Positions 1 to 7,556 are shown, counted from the stretch's first letter. The stretch is DNA of 36,012 nucleotides from Bacteroidetes bacterium 43-93 (GCA_001897855.1 MKUO01000024.1:1-36012); one strand, 5' to 3'. Made by a program: numbers and translations. Notes: generated by a model not told the origin, from the sequence alone.

Positions 1-79
1 TTAATAGCTTTTTTCTGAAACCAATTTCCTCAAATCCTCCAAAAAGTGGTTCGAAAATTGTCCCGACAGGACGACGAAC

Positions 80-120
80 AAAGGACAAAATGGAATCATT
101 TCCGTTTTGTCCTTTTCTTT
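80..120 (+). terminator. Intrinsic terminator of a gene left of the window
   Basis: A 16-bp stem (80-95 with 100-115, one G-U pair, TCAT loop) is followed by a T-rich tract on the + strand. No convincing coding frame lies between position 1 and the stem, so it probably ends a rightward gene outside the window. The tail is weaker in the leftward direction. Confidence 0.6.
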
Positions 121-176
121 TGTACTATTTTTTCCTAAACATTACGGACTCGCTTTACACTCATTAACCTTCGTAT

Positions 177-207
177 CCTCATTTAGAACACAACAACCCT
201 CATTTAG
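177..207 (+). promoter_or_regulatory. Direct repeat, candidate AraC-family operator
   Basis: CCTCATTTAG occurs at 177-186 and again at 198-207, so the copies start exactly 21 bp apart, two turns of the helix on the same face. AraC-family proteins typically bind direct repeats with about this spacing next to the promoter they control. A weak -7-like box (GACCTTTG, 234-241, one mismatch to TAnnTTTG) lies downstream, which would put the second copy next to the -33 region of the SDR gene. An AraC-type regulator is encoded just after the SDR gene. The spacing is seen; the binding is inferred. Confidence 0.45.
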
Positions 208-264
208 CATACATACAAGTTGTTGGCGCCATTGACCTTTGGTCTATCATTTAAAGATTAAAAT

Positions 265-1101
265 ATGGCACAACAAAAGGAAAACGGAAAAGTCTGGTTT
301 ATCACAGGATCATCGAGGGGCTTTGGCCGTGTATGGACAGAAGCAGCCTTAAAGCGTGGCGATAAAGTAGCCGCTACTGCGCGCAAGCTGGCAAGCATTG
401 CTGACCTTAAAGAAAAGTATAGCGATAACGTCCTGACACTGGAATTGGACGTGACAAAACCTGAGCAAGTGAAAGCAGCAGTAGAACAGGCTTATGTCCA
501 TTTCGGCAAACTTGATATTGTACTTAATAATGCGGGATATTCATTAGTAGGTGCTATTGAAGAAGCTCATGCCGATGACATCCGCGCCCTATATGAAACG
601 AACATACTGGGACCGGTATCAGTAATACAGGCGGCACTACCTATTATGCGTAAGCAAGAATATGGCCATATAATGGGCACATCCAGCAACCTTGGACATG
701 TTACCCTTCCGGTTATAGGTTACTACTGCTCTTCTAAATGGGCATTTGAGGCTATATATGAAAGCCTGGCGACTGAGGTAAAACAATTTGGCATAAAGGT
801 TACCATTATAGAGCCCGGAGCGTATGCTACCGAATTTGGGAGCCCGGAATCTTTGAGGTTTGCACAGAACATGGATGTATATGGTGATTTCAAAGCACAA
901 TTTTTCGAACAGCTGCAAGCTTTTGAAAGAGGAGATCCACAAGCTACTCCGCAAGCTCTATTTAAAATAGCTGATGCTGAAAATCCACCGCTACGGTTCA
1001 ACTTAGGCAGCCACAACCTTCCGTTAACACGGGCTACATATGCAGAGCGGCTGGCAACCTGGGAAGCATGGGACGAAGTATCGAGCAGCGCACAAGGTTA
1101 A
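265..1101 (+). CDS. SDR family NAD(P)-dependent oxidoreductase
   Basis: This 278-residue protein is a classical short-chain dehydrogenase/reductase, a soluble cytoplasmic enzyme that oxidises or reduces a carbonyl/alcohol substrate with NAD(H) or NADP(H). The cofactor motif TGSSRGFG spans residues 14-21, and Arg18 favours NADP(H). NNAG is at 88-91. The catalytic set is Ser141, Tyr154 and Lys158 (YCSSK), with the expected 13-residue Ser-Tyr spacing. The length is normal for the family. The substrate cannot be read from sequence. An AraC-type regulator follows after a terminator, and a 21-bp-spaced direct repeat lies upstream, so the gene is probably induced by that regulator. The start is the first ATG of the frame and no SD sequence is visible. 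Confidence 0.93.
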   Translation: MAQQKENGKVWFITGSSRGFGRVWTEAALKRGDKVAATARKLASIADLKEKYSDNVLTLELDVTKPEQVKAAVEQAYVHFGKLDIVLNNAGYSLVGAIEEAHADDIRALYETNILGPVSVIQAALPIMRKQEYGHIMGTSSNLGHVTLPVIGYYCSSKWAFEAIYESLATEVKQFGIKVTIIEPGAYATEFGSPESLRFAQNMDVYGDFKAQFFEQLQAFERGDPQATPQALFKIADAENPPLRFNLGSHNLPLTRATYAERLATWEAWDEVSSSAQG

Positions 1102-1115
1102 TTAAAAACGATCTG

Positions 1116-1157
1116 CGACAACCGGCTGCTAAAAGACCGCCGGTTGTCGTTATATTT
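1116..1157 (+). terminator. Terminator between the SDR and AraC genes
   Basis: A perfect 11-bp stem (1116-1126 with 1139-1149) with a 12-nt loop is followed by a T-rich stretch. It ends the SDR transcript, so the AraC gene probably needs its own promoter. It also rules out a TTG start at 1144, which lies inside the stem. Confidence 0.8.
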
Positions 1158-1167
1158 AAATATTGAA

Positions 1168-2088
1168 ATGAAAAAAGAGGAAAACAGTCCGCTTAAGTTT
1201 GAGTCCTTATCTGATGCGCACAGGTACTTTGGTGTACCGTTGCCTAAGCATCCGCTCATCAGTATGCTCAATGGGGCGCATAACCAGATAGAGCTATACA
1301 ATATGCCACAACGCCATGTGCTGGGCTTCTATAAAATATCTTATAAGCCAAAGCTTGGCGGCAAAGTAAAATATGGCCAGGGTTATTATGACTTTGATGA
1401 AGGGGGCCTTCTGTTTGCTTCACCGGGACAGGTTATTGGCGGTGACGATAACGGAGATACAGTATGTTCGCAATACACCTTACTTATCCATCCGGATTTC
1501 TTTTTAGGCTATCCGCTTGCTAAAAAAATAAAGCAGTACGGCTTTTTCTCGTATGCTATCAATGAAACGCTACATCTATCTGAAGATGAAAAGGCAACCA
1601 TCATGTCCATCTTCCGGATAATGGATGTTGAATTGCATAACCGTATAGACGATTTCAGCCAGGATGTTGTGATTTCCCAGATAGAGTTGCTGCTTAATTA
1701 TGCCAACCGTTTTTACAAGCGTCAATTCATTACACGTAAGGCAGTACACAATGATCTGCTGGAACGACTGGAGGAATCATTGAATAATTATTTCAATAAC
1801 GATACAATATTAAGGCAGGGCGTACCAACAGTAGCTTATCTTGCTAAAGAATTAAACCTGTCGCCGAGCTACCTGAGCGATATGTTGCGTTCCCTAACGG
1901 GACAAAGCGCCCAACAGCATATACATGATAAGCTTATAGAAAAGGCTAAAGAAATATTATCAACAACCAATTTATCTGTAGGCGACGTAGCTTATGCCCT
2001 CGGATTTGAGTATGCACAGTCTTTCAGCAAATTATTTAAAAGCAAGACTAGCCTTTCGCCGCTGGAGTTCAGACAGCAATTTAATTAG
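1168..2088 (+). CDS. AraC family transcriptional regulator
   Basis: The protein has 306 residues from the ATG at 1168. An in-frame TTG at 1144 lies inside the preceding terminator stem and was rejected. The N-terminal two thirds is a cupin-like effector/dimerisation domain of the kind found in AraC regulators of Bacteroidota. The last ~100 residues carry two helix-turn-helix motifs: the first around VAYLAKELNLSPSYLSDML and the second around VGDVAYALGFEYAQSFSKLF, ending in the family signature SPLEFR. It is a DNA-binding regulator, probably of the adjacent SDR gene, whose upstream region has a direct repeat with AraC-like spacing. The effector is unknown. The gene converges on the Nudix gene with only 15 bp between them and no obvious terminator. 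Confidence 0.93.
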   Translation: MKKEENSPLKFESLSDAHRYFGVPLPKHPLISMLNGAHNQIELYNMPQRHVLGFYKISYKPKLGGKVKYGQGYYDFDEGGLLFASPGQVIGGDDNGDTVCSQYTLLIHPDFFLGYPLAKKIKQYGFFSYAINETLHLSEDEKATIMSIFRIMDVELHNRIDDFSQDVVISQIELLLNYANRFYKRQFITRKAVHNDLLERLEESLNNYFNNDTILRQGVPTVAYLAKELNLSPSYLSDMLRSLTGQSAQQHIHDKLIEKAKEILSTTNLSVGDVAYALGFEYAQSFSKLFKSKTSLSPLEFRQQFN

Positions 2089-2103
2089 GGACAGCAGGTA
2101 AAA

Positions 2104-2514
2104 TTAATATTGCCCTTGCATAATCATATTGCCCACTATCCTGTCGATAGGCAAGGTGAAAGTATCTTCTTTGATATTTGTTACCGGCAGCCAATAAGTG
2201 CGTTCATTTTCCTGATAGTTAGTAATAAAAGACCGTGAATCGGCGCTAACCCTGTAATAAATACTAATGACCTGCGAATCGTCAAATGCAGAAGGCTGGT
2301 AAAAATCGGTAGTGTAGAAGTGATCCGTTACGTCTATATGCAAGCCTAGTTCTTCCTGCCATTCGCGCTTCAGGCAATCAATAGTACCTTCTCCTATTTC
2401 CATACCGCCGCCGGGCAATTTAATAACCTGCCTGCCGCGAATGATCTCTTCATTCACCAATAAATGACCATCCTGTATCCAAATGCCGTATACGCGTATA
2501 TTAAAGCGCGACAT
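2104..2514 (-). CDS. Nudix hydrolase
   Basis: This 136-residue protein consists of a single Nudix domain. A perfect Nudix box (G-x5-E-x7-REUxEExGU) runs from Gly36 to Leu58, with Glu42, Arg50-Glu51 and Glu54-Glu55 providing the Mg2+ site for hydrolysis of a nucleoside-diphosphate-linked substrate. The substrate cannot be predicted. Its ATG directly follows the TAA of the upstream corA-like gene with no intervening base, so the two are co-transcribed and probably translationally coupled. This pairing does not by itself indicate a shared pathway. Confidence 0.92.
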   Translation of the reverse strand: MSRFNIRVYGIWIQDGHLLVNEEIIRGRQVIKLPGGGMEIGEGTIDCLKREWQEELGLHIDVTDHFYTTDFYQPSAFDDSQVISIYYRVSADSRSFITNYQENERTYWLPVTNIKEDTFTLPIDRIVGNMIMQGQY

Positions 2515-3456
2515 TTAGAACCATTTCTTTTTATTGAAATAGAAGACGGTAACGATAGAAACCACGATAGAGATAACTATAGCAAAGAGGAAACCTAATG
2601 TTGTATTCTCATAAGGGAATACCACGTTCATACCAAAGAAGCCAGCCACAAGGCCCGGTACGCTTATTACGATAGTAATAGCGGTGAGTCGCTTAATAAC
2701 AATGTTCATGTTGTTATTAATGATGCTGGCAAAAGCATCCATAGTAGAGCTAAGGATGTTGGTATATGTATTGGCCATTTCCAAGGCCTGAGAAAATTCT
2801 ACGACAAGATCTGAAAGGAAGTCCAGCTCCTCTTCATCGCAATTGAGGAAGTTGGTACGCTCCATTTTCATCAGCATCAGCTCATTGCTGCGCAACGCTG
2901 TAAGAAAGTACACCAGGCTTTTCTGTACGCGCATCAAAGCCAGCAACTCTTCGTTACGGTTGCTATCATATAGCTTTTGCTCGTACACATTGCGGCGGTG
3001 GTTTATTTCCTTCAACACTTCCTGGAAGTCCATCACCACCTTTTCAAATATCTTCAGCACCATCATGTTCGGGCGCTCGGGGTGACGCTTGGCAAACGTG
3101 TTCAGGAAACGCCTGATTGCTACGTTCTCAAAAGAGTTAACCGTTACTACCTGGTTGCGCTCATTGATGATGATGGAAATAGGAATAGTTACAAATTCCG
3201 CATCACCTTCGTTCAGTGATTTGTTATCGACAGGTGTTTTAAGAATGATCAAACGAACGCCATCCTCGATCTCGAAACGAGCGCGTTCTTCGATATCCAA
3301 TGTATCGGTCAGCAGGTCTCGCGGTATGCTTAATGCCTTAGACAGGTTATCGATCTCATTTTCCTGGAAAGGAGGAGTCACATTGATCCAGTTAGCACCC
3401 TCGGGGGACTGGATCTCCAGTGTCTGGCGGTTGATATTTTTGAAATACTGAATCAT
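2515..3456 (-). CDS. corA: CorA family magnesium/divalent cation transporter
   Basis: This 313-residue inner-membrane channel subunit has a long cytoplasmic alpha/beta domain and helical stalk (about residues 1-250). Two C-terminal transmembrane helices follow, joined by a short loop. The CorA selectivity signature GMN sits at the end of the first helix (GFFGMNVVFPYE), and the second helix ends in a basic tail (NKKKWF). CorA pentamers mediate passive Mg2+ (also Co2+/Ni2+) uptake. It is the first gene of a leftward pair with the Nudix gene. A perfect -7 box (TAACTTTG on the - strand) lies 28 nt upstream of the ATG. Confidence 0.93.
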   Translation of the reverse strand: MIQYFKNINRQTLEIQSPEGANWINVTPPFQENEIDNLSKALSIPRDLLTDTLDIEERARFEIEDGVRLIILKTPVDNKSLNEGDAEFVTIPISIIINERNQVVTVNSFENVAIRRFLNTFAKRHPERPNMMVLKIFEKVVMDFQEVLKEINHRRNVYEQKLYDSNRNEELLALMRVQKSLVYFLTALRSNELMLMKMERTNFLNCDEEELDFLSDLVVEFSQALEMANTYTNILSSTMDAFASIINNNMNIVIKRLTAITIVISVPGLVAGFFGMNVVFPYENTTLGFLFAIVISIVVSIVTVFYFNKKKWF

Positions 3457-3484
3457 ACTACCCCGCGAGGTTTTAAATGTCGTG

Positions 3485-3492
3485 CAAAGTTA
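3485..3492 (-). promoter_or_regulatory. -7 box of the corA-nudix promoter
   Basis: On the - strand this reads TAACTTTG, an exact match to the Bacteroidota TAnnTTTG element, 28 nt before the corA start codon. No clear TTTG was found at the -33 position. Confidence 0.55.
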
Positions 3493-3584
3493 ATAAAGCA
3501 GGCCTAAAAAATGCGTTTAAATAGAAAGAGTTTTAACGCTACATAGTAGTGTTAAATAAAATATATATTGCCGCCAAGCATTGT

Positions 3585-3592
3585 TATCTTTG
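3585..3592 (+). promoter_or_regulatory. -7 box of fbp, four bases from the start codon
   Basis: TATCTTTG matches TAnnTTTG exactly and is followed by four bases and then ATG (3597). With the usual distance from box to start site, transcription would begin at or next to the A of the start codon, giving a leaderless mRNA. The -33 element is not clear. Confidence 0.6.
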
Positions 3593-3596
3593 CGTT

Positions 3597-4619
3597 ATGA
3601 ATCCGAAGAAGTTAATGACCATGGATGAGTTTACCATCCAGGAAACAAGAAGATTTCCGCAAGCAACGGGCGAGCTTTCTGCACTGCTAAGGGATATAGG
3701 CCTTGCCTGCAAACTGATCAACAAACAAGTGCTGAAAGCCGGGCTTGTAGATATATTGGGCAAGCATGGCGCTACTAATGTACAAGGCGAAGAACAAATG
3801 AAACTGGATGTTTATGCAGATGAAACGCTCATTAACGTATTGCGCAACAGTGCCGACTGCGCCGGGGTAGCTTCTGAAGAAAATGATGATCATATATGCT
3901 TTGAGGACGAATACTCCGTGCACTCTAAATACGTAGTATTATTTGATCCCCTGGATGGCTCCTCTAACATAGATGTAAATGCACCTATCGGCACCATCTT
4001 TTCCATCTACCGCCGCGTAAGTGAATTAGGCAAACCATGTACGCAGGAAGACTTTCTGCAACCGGGTAACAAATTGATGGCTGCCGGATATGTGATCTAT
4101 GGCAGCAGTACCATGATGGTGTATGCAACTAAACTGGGCGTGAACGGCTTTACACTGGAACCATCCATCGGTGAATTCTGTCTTTCTCACCCAAATATGA
4201 AGTGCAGCGAAAAAGGAAAGATCTATTCCATCAACCAGGGTAATACCTGCAAATATCATGAGGGTACTATCAACTTCCTGAACTATTGCATGGAAAGTAA
4301 TAAAGAAGAAGGACGTCCTTACTCTCAACGGTATATAGGCTCTATGGTAGCAGATATGCATCGTACGCTGATAAAAGGTGGCATCTTTATGTACCCTGCT
4401 GATAAAAGTAACCCTAACGGCAAGCTACGTCTGCAATACGAATGTAACCCGATGGCCTTCCTCGTACAGGCAGCAGGCGGTATTGCCAGCACAGGATATG
4501 CCGACGTATTGGATGTAAAGCCTACAGAACTGCACCAGCGCGTGCCTATCTATATAGGATCTAAAAACCTGGTAGAAAAGGCACTGGAGTTTGCCAATGA
4601 AAAAGCGGTTGTAGGTTAA
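3597..4619 (+). CDS. fbp: Fructose-1,6-bisphosphatase, class I
   Basis: The enzyme has 340 residues from the ATG at 3597 and hydrolyses fructose 1,6-bisphosphate to fructose 6-phosphate, the committed step of gluconeogenesis, in the cytoplasm. The metal and substrate signature FDPLDGSSNIDVNAPIGT contains Asp117, Asp120, Gly121 and Ser122-123. GEEQ near residue 64 and SEEND near residue 100 supply further metal ligands, and the C-terminal part has the family's Tyr/Arg/Lys phosphate-binding residues. A longer frame starting at 3549 was rejected because it crosses the -7 promoter box. If the mRNA starts right at 3597, Met7 or Met9 (MTMDEF) are alternative starts that match the usual N-terminus of the family better. 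The gene is monocistronic, with a strong terminator after it. Confidence 0.95.
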   Translation: MNPKKLMTMDEFTIQETRRFPQATGELSALLRDIGLACKLINKQVLKAGLVDILGKHGATNVQGEEQMKLDVYADETLINVLRNSADCAGVASEENDDHICFEDEYSVHSKYVVLFDPLDGSSNIDVNAPIGTIFSIYRRVSELGKPCTQEDFLQPGNKLMAAGYVIYGSSTMMVYATKLGVNGFTLEPSIGEFCLSHPNMKCSEKGKIYSINQGNTCKYHEGTINFLNYCMESNKEEGRPYSQRYIGSMVADMHRTLIKGGIFMYPADKSNPNGKLRLQYECNPMAFLVQAAGGIASTGYADVLDVKPTELHQRVPIYIGSKNLVEKALEFANEKAVVG

Positions 4620-4680
4620 TAAGGTAATAGGTTAATAGGGTAATTAGTTGATAGGTTAATAAGTTGATAAGTTAATAAGA
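4620..4680 (+). repeat. Degenerate 7-9 bp tandem words in the fbp 3' UTR
   Basis: Between the fbp stop and its terminator the sequence is a run of near-identical AT-rich words of the types GTTAATAG, TTGATAAG and TTAATAAG. It has no coding frame of interest. It looks like a slippage-prone minisatellite. Two other word arrays occur at 11325-11350 and 23672-23720. Confidence 0.7.
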
Positions 4681-4681
4681 T

Positions 4682-4710
4682 AAAAAGGCTCACTTCGGTG
4701 GGCCTTTTTT
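4682..4710 (+). terminator. fbp terminator with UUCG tetraloop
   Basis: A 12-bp stem (4682-4693 with 4698-4709, one G-U pair) closed by TTCG ends in a T6 run. It is a strong intrinsic terminator. Confidence 0.88.
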
Positions 4711-4737
4711 GTTAATGCTCTTTGCGGGATGAAAAAG

Positions 4738-4759
4738 TATTTAGATATTTGTCTAAATA
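4738..4759 (+). promoter_or_regulatory. Palindromic operator of the sdpR-like gene
   Basis: TATTTAGA and TCTAAATA form a perfect 8-bp inverted repeat with a 6-bp spacer. The centre contains GATATTTG (4744-4751), one base from the -7 consensus. The GTG start lies 12 nt further on. A repressor bound here would block the promoter, the layout expected for autoregulation by an ArsR-family protein. Confidence 0.6.
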
Positions 4760-4771
4760 ACTAATTAACAG

Positions 4772-5026
4772 GTGGACAAACTGTTCAAGGCATTGAACGA
4801 CCAGACAAGGCGGGATATACTGGAATTACTAAGAAAGAAAGATATGACGGCAGGTGAAATCGCTGATCACTTCCATATATCTAAGCCCAGCATATCTCAT
4901 CACCTGGATATATTGAAACAAGCCGAACTGGTAGATGCGGATAAACAAGGACAGTTTATCTACTATTCGCTCAACACTACTGTTGTAGATGAATTCCTGA
5001 AATGGCTGATGAAGTTTAAAAAATAA
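4772..5026 (+). CDS. ArsR-family repressor, SdpR-like
   Basis: This 84-residue protein is a winged-helix regulator with a GTG start. The helix-turn-helix is AGEIADHFHISKPSISHHLDILKQAELV (about residues 27-54), and a beta wing follows (DKQGQFIYYSL). It has no cysteine pair for metal sensing. The next gene, 12 bp downstream, encodes an SdpI-family membrane protein. In Bacillus subtilis SdpR represses the sdpRI operon and is sequestered by SdpI when the membrane toxin SDP is present. A palindrome over the promoter fits autoregulation here. The assignment as SdpR rests on size, HTH type and neighbour; the signal in this organism is unknown. Confidence 0.85.
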   Translation: MDKLFKALNDQTRRDILELLRKKDMTAGEIADHFHISKPSISHHLDILKQAELVDADKQGQFIYYSLNTTVVDEFLKWLMKFKK

Positions 5027-5038
5027 TATCAAACCGTT

Positions 5039-5704
5039 ATGAAACTAAAAGACATTCTATTATTGTTACTAGCTCTTGTGCCTCTTGTTTATGTTGGCAT
5101 GCAATGGAACCATATACCGGCAGAAGTACCGACGCATTTTGACTTACATGGCAATGCAAACGGATGGAGCAGCCGTGGTGGGTTTATGGGTTTGATAGGT
5201 TTTATGTGTGCATTAAACATGGGAATGTACCTGCTGCTGGTGAACATTGAAAAAATAGATCCCAAAAGAGCTACGGCAGACCGCGCAGCAGTATTTAACA
5301 AGATAGCAACAGGGATGACCATATTTTTGACGGCACTAAACATTGTTATTATTATAAGCGGACTAAACCCGGATAAAAAGATCGCAGATAAAGCATTATT
5401 ACCACTCATGGGCTTAATGTTTATTTTTCTTGGCAACTATATGCATAGTGTAAAACCCAATTATTTTGTAGGCATCCGAATACCATGGACACTACATGAT
5501 GAAGACAACTGGAAAAAGACACACAGGCTGGCCGGAACAATTTGGTTTGCAGGTGGCATACTGATAACTCTTTTATCATTGGTAGTGTCTGCTGAAACAG
5601 GTGCGATTGCCATGCAGATAATAATAGGGATCATGGTACTGATACCCATAGCTTACTCATTTATACTATTTAGAAAAAAACAATCTTCAAATACACAATC
5701 ATAA
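5039..5704 (+). CDS. SdpI-family integral membrane protein (DUF1648)
   Basis: This 221-residue inner-membrane protein has about six hydrophobic segments. The N-terminal part is the DUF1648 region (IPAEVPTHFDLHGNANGWSS), containing the typical HFDxxGxxxGW motif after the first helix. The middle has the SdpI signature NYFVGIRIPWTLHDEDNW followed by KTHRLAG. SdpI of B. subtilis is both the immunity protein against the SDP cannibalism toxin and a signal-transducing partner of SdpR. The gene lies in the same transcription unit as the ArsR gene before it and the exported hydrolase after it (5 bp gap). Whether it gives immunity to anything here is inference. Confidence 0.88.
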   Translation: MKLKDILLLLLALVPLVYVGMQWNHIPAEVPTHFDLHGNANGWSSRGGFMGLIGFMCALNMGMYLLLVNIEKIDPKRATADRAAVFNKIATGMTIFLTALNIVIIISGLNPDKKIADKALLPLMGLMFIFLGNYMHSVKPNYFVGIRIPWTLHDEDNWKKTHRLAGTIWFAGGILITLLSLVVSAETGAIAMQIIIGIMVLIPIAYSFILFRKKQSSNTQS

Positions 5705-5709
5705 TTTTT

Positions 5710-7116
5710 ATGAAACAAGCATTAAGCATAGCTGCATTAGTGGCCATCACCTTGTCGGCAAATGCACAAAGCATACTGCCGGGCAATTGGGAAGGCAAAT
5801 TAGATGCAGGCAGCGTGACCCTACGCATGGTATTAAAAGTGCAGGAAGCCGATGGAAAATATTCAGGCTTGCTATCAAGTCCAGACCAGGGTGTATCAAA
5901 TATACCGATAGGGCCAGTGCAACTAAAAGGCGACAGCGTATTCTTTTCGGCAGGCCCTAATGCCAATTACGAAGGCAAACTGAATAGTGAGGCCATTAAT
6001 GGTGTATGGCATCAAAACGGTATGACCTTTCCACTGGATCTTGCAAAAACAGAAAAGCCTTCTGAAGTTGTTAGGCCGCAAACACCTGTACCGCCATTCC
6101 AATATGAAAGCGAAGATGTGAGCTTTACAAATGCAGATAAAAGCATTACCTATGGTGGCACTATTACCATACCGCGCACACCGGGTGCAAAGCCCGCATT
6201 GCTGCTGATAACAGGTTCCGGTGCACAAAACAGGGATGAAGAACTTGCAGGGCATAAACCGTTTGCTGTAATAGCTGACTATCTTACAAATAAGGGTTAT
6301 ATAGTGCTACGTGTAGATGACCGCGGTGTAGGCAAGACTACCGGCAGCAGAAAGACTGCGACATCTGACGACTATGCAAAAGATGCCAATGCAGCTATCG
6401 ATTATCTAAAATCGCGCAAGGAAGTGAACCCTAAAAAGATAGGCATCATGGGGCATAGCGAAGGCGGTATGATAGCACCAATGGTTGCCGCCAGCAGAAA
6501 CGACATTGACTTCATAATACTGGAAGCGGGACCGGGAGTAAAGATATATGAGCTGATGGAGGATCAATCAGCGGCTTCGCTGGAATCTGAAGGTATGCCT
6601 GCCGGCATTGTAGCGGACTATCGCAAGCTATACCGTGGCTTTGAACAATCTCTTATTACAGGTACATCTGAAGCGGATGTGCGAAATAAAATGAACGAAG
6701 TGATGAAGGCATGGCTGAAAGTAGCAAAGCCGGGATCAATAGAAATAGTAGGCACCACTGACAGCGCACGTGCTAAATTCATAGCCGATTTTGTAGAAAT
6801 CTATAATGACAAATGGTTTATGTACTTCCTGAAGTATGACCCGCAACCAACGCTGGAGAAACTAAAATGCAAGGTATTGGCTATTAATGGCAGCAGGGAT
6901 ATACAAGTACTTCCGAAAAGCAACCTTGATGGCATCAGGCAATCACTCGTCAAAAGCAAATCAAAGAAATATGACGTAATAGAACTGGAAGGATTGAATC
7001 ACCTCTTCCAGGAATGTAATAAATGCACTGTAGCGGAATATGGCACACTTGATCAAACCATATCCCCGAAAGCGCTCAGCACTATTAGTGATTGGCTAGA
7101 TAAGAACGTGAAGTGA
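5710..7116 (+). CDS. Exported alpha/beta hydrolase
   Basis: The protein has 468 residues and a signal peptide (residues 1-19, cleavage in ANA-QS), so it is exported, probably to the periplasm. Residues 20-115 form a small beta-rich N-terminal domain. Residues ~125-468 are an alpha/beta hydrolase of the serine aminopeptidase/esterase kind. The nucleophile elbow is GHSEGG with Ser250, and Asp397 (NGSRD) and His431 (LNHLF) complete the triad. TGSGAQNRDE near 168 would form the oxyanion region. The substrate is unknown; ester or peptide bonds are both possible. It is the last gene of the sdpR-sdpI-like operon and is followed by a strong terminator. Confidence 0.88.
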   Translation: MKQALSIAALVAITLSANAQSILPGNWEGKLDAGSVTLRMVLKVQEADGKYSGLLSSPDQGVSNIPIGPVQLKGDSVFFSAGPNANYEGKLNSEAINGVWHQNGMTFPLDLAKTEKPSEVVRPQTPVPPFQYESEDVSFTNADKSITYGGTITIPRTPGAKPALLLITGSGAQNRDEELAGHKPFAVIADYLTNKGYIVLRVDDRGVGKTTGSRKTATSDDYAKDANAAIDYLKSRKEVNPKKIGIMGHSEGGMIAPMVAASRNDIDFIILEAGPGVKIYELMEDQSAASLESEGMPAGIVADYRKLYRGFEQSLITGTSEADVRNKMNEVMKAWLKVAKPGSIEIVGTTDSARAKFIADFVEIYNDKWFMYFLKYDPQPTLEKLKCKVLAINGSRDIQVLPKSNLDGIRQSLVKSKSKKYDVIELEGLNHLFQECNKCTVAEYGTLDQTISPKALSTISDWLDKNVK

Positions 7117-7131
7117 TTTTCTCTTTATCTA

Positions 7132-7168
7132 AAATAAATGCCCGGCTAAACCGGGCATTTATTTTTTT
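7132..7168. terminator. Bidirectional terminator between convergent operons
   Basis: A 14-bp stem (7132-7145 with 7151-7164, loop CTAAA) has a T run on the + strand side and an A/T-rich flank on the other. It ends the rightward hydrolase operon and probably also the leftward VOC operon, whose stop codon it touches. Confidence 0.88.
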
Positions 7169-7544
7169 ATCGTTGCGCTAACTGTATCCAGTTACCACAA
7201 GTATCGTCAAAGATGGTACCTATACCCCAGGGTTCTTGTTTAGGAGGATGCTTGAACACTACACCTTTCTCTTTCAACTTTTCATATTCCGCATTAATAT
7301 CGTCGACACCCATTACTATTACAGGGAGGCCTGTATTATAGATGCCATCGTAGTATTCTTTAGAGCCGTAGTTACCGCGTGGCTCTAATAATAATGTTGT
7401 TCCTTCAGGTTGCTCGGGAGATACAACTATAGCCAGGTAAGCTTCGGGCATATACAAGTATTGCTGAAACCCGAGTACCTCGGTATAAAATTTGAAAGCT
7501 TCGATCGGGTTGTTTACCGATACGCTGGTCATTGTGATCTTCAT
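7167..7544 (-). CDS. VOC family protein (glyoxalase/bleomycin-resistance fold)
   Basis: This 125-residue protein is a single vicinal-oxygen-chelate module pair. It starts with the typical strand and helix ITMTSVSVNNPIEAFKFYTEVLGF, and the second half ends in the usual strand GTIFDDTCGNWIQLAQ. Candidate metal ligands are the Glu of LLLEPRG and acidic residues of the C-terminal strand. The specific reaction cannot be told from sequence; such proteins include glyoxalases, dioxygenases and antibiotic-binding proteins. It is the last gene of a three-gene leftward operon with an SRPBCC protein and an ArsR regulator. Confidence 0.88.
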   Translation of the reverse strand: MKITMTSVSVNNPIEAFKFYTEVLGFQQYLYMPEAYLAIVVSPEQPEGTTLLLEPRGNYGSKEYYDGIYNTGLPVIVMGVDDINAEYEKLKEKGVVFKHPPKQEPWGIGTIFDDTCGNWIQLAQR

Positions 7545-7556
7545 GTTTATATCGAT

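Noticed and set aside
1-99. Short leftward frame of about 32 codons ending at position 1
   Set aside because: Its start codon lies in the loop of a terminator hairpin and nothing recognisable is encoded. Another frame open to the left edge has no start codon.
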